This document shows positions 4,790 to 5,145 of a stretch of DNA of 5,145 nt, in pieces. Positions within the stretch are counted from its first letter, which is position 1. Each line of letters opens with the position of its first letter. The DNA comes from Mycobacterium sp. (GTDB taxonomy: Bacteria > Actinomycetota > Actinomycetes > Mycobacteriales > Mycobacteriaceae): NCBI GenBank assembly GCA_029256565.1, contig JAQSXQ010000204.1, forward strand, positions 1 to 5,145, in the 5' to 3' direction. A model generated the notes under the pieces. The model was not told where the DNA came from. It was given only the letters and a program-made list of their open reading frames with translations, and did no database searches. The translations under genes and the position numbers were made by a program.

Positions 4790-5145
4790 ATGAGCCAGAA
4801 CGGACCGTTCGGAATCGACCCCGAGGACTTCGACCGGGCGATTCGCGAGGCCGGCGAGGGTTTGCGCGACGCGGTCGACAAGATCAGCAGGGGTGCCGGC
4901 TGGGCGACGCTGCTCGGCGACCTCACCCAGACGTCGCGCCCGAAGGCCGAACCGGAGACGACCGGCGAGAAGGGCGACGGGGTGTGGTCGATCTACACCG
5001 TCGACGCCCAGGGCGGCGCGCACATCGAAGAGGTCTACCCGACCGAACTGGACGCGTTGCGCGCCAACAAGAACAACACCGACCCGACGCGGCGGGTCCG
5101 CTTCCTGCCGTACGGCATCGCCGTGAGCGTGCTCGACGCCGCCTC
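4790..5145 (+). CDS. Actinobacterial protein of unknown function, N-terminal part (runs off the window)
   Basis: The frame is open from ATG 4790 to the last base, giving 118 residues so far. Residues 1-10 (MSQNGPFGID) lead into an amphipathic, acidic helix (PEDFDRAIREAGEGLRDAVDKI) to about residue 45. A charged linker (about 46-63) follows, and then a compact alpha-beta segment: VWSIYTVDAQGGAHIEEVYP, a helix TELDALRANKNN, and RRVRFLPYGIAVSVLD. There is no signal peptide or membrane segment. I do not recognise a family. The Gly/Ala/Glu-rich helix and Trp-Ser-Ile-Tyr strand suggest two small modules joined by a flexible linker. The gene has a strong ribosome site and is divergent from the KSI-like gene. 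Coding use matches the neighbours, so I take it as a true gene. Confidence 0.8.
   Translation, partial: MSQNGPFGIDPEDFDRAIREAGEGLRDAVDKISRGAGWATLLGDLTQTSRPKAEPETTGEKGDGVWSIYTVDAQGGAHIEEVYPTELDALRANKNNTDPTRRVRFLPYGIAVSVLDAA

Noticed and set aside
4642..5023. Minus-strand open frames opposite the start of the gene at 4790
   Set aside because: The plus-strand frame has a strong ribosome site and an ordered helix-linker-strand composition; the minus frames have no start signal or recognisable motif.
1..5145. Mobile element, CRISPR array, toxin-antitoxin pair, defence system or tRNA
   Set aside because: No transposase, integrase, spaced direct repeats, terminal inverted repeats, small paired toxin-antitoxin genes or cloverleaf were seen, and base composition is even throughout.

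Overview
This 5.1-kb window is high-GC chromosomal DNA from an actinomycete, most likely a Mycobacterium/Mycolicibacterium species. Three things point that way. It has a DUF732 secreted protein, a family largely restricted to mycobacteria. It has a predicted F420-type LLM oxidoreductase next to a SnoaL-like protein. Several GTG start codons sit a fixed six or seven bases after a TANNNT-type -10 box, the leaderless arrangement common in mycobacteria. No tRNA, rRNA, insertion sequence, CRISPR array, phage module or plasmid function was seen.

Layout, left to right. (1) Positions 1-208, plus strand: 3' end of a probable LLM-class flavin-dependent oxidoreductase. (2) 199-759, plus: SnoaL-like (NTF2-fold) protein that overlaps the oxidoreductase by 10 bases. 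(3) 638-1105, minus: Nudix hydrolase with a perfect Nudix box, convergent with and antisense to the tail of gene 2. (4) 1193-1969, plus: DUF2993/LmeA-like lipid-binding-type protein, divergent from the Nudix gene. (5) 1994-2806, plus: cytoplasmic SGNH/GDSL hydrolase, 24 bases after gene 4. (6) 2792-3169, minus: secreted DUF732 protein with a signal peptide. (7) 3207-3770, minus: conserved-looking 187-residue protein of unknown function. (8) 3825-4673, minus: protein with a ketosteroid-isomerase-like first domain and a second, diverged NTF2-like half. (9) 4790 to the window end, plus: N-terminal 118 residues of an unrecognised protein, divergent from gene 8.

How the genes may fit together. Genes 1-2 look translationally coupled. 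Genes 4-5 are co-directional, but gene 5 seems to have its own promoter. Genes 8-7-6 run in one direction, with promoter-like sequences before genes 7 and 6, so they need not be a strict operon. The products (lipid-binding fold, esterase fold, two NTF2/isomerase folds, F420-type oxidoreductase) suit the lipid- and steroid-rich metabolism of mycobacteria, but nothing here shows a dedicated pathway. There is no gap over 300 bases without a gene.

I did not find a convincing undescribed system. The points most worth a second look are the repeated leaderless-start architecture, the KSI-like protein that keeps the catalytic Asp motif but appears to lack the oxyanion-hole residues, the long antisense tail of the SnoaL-like gene, and two perfect hairpins placed at gene ends.
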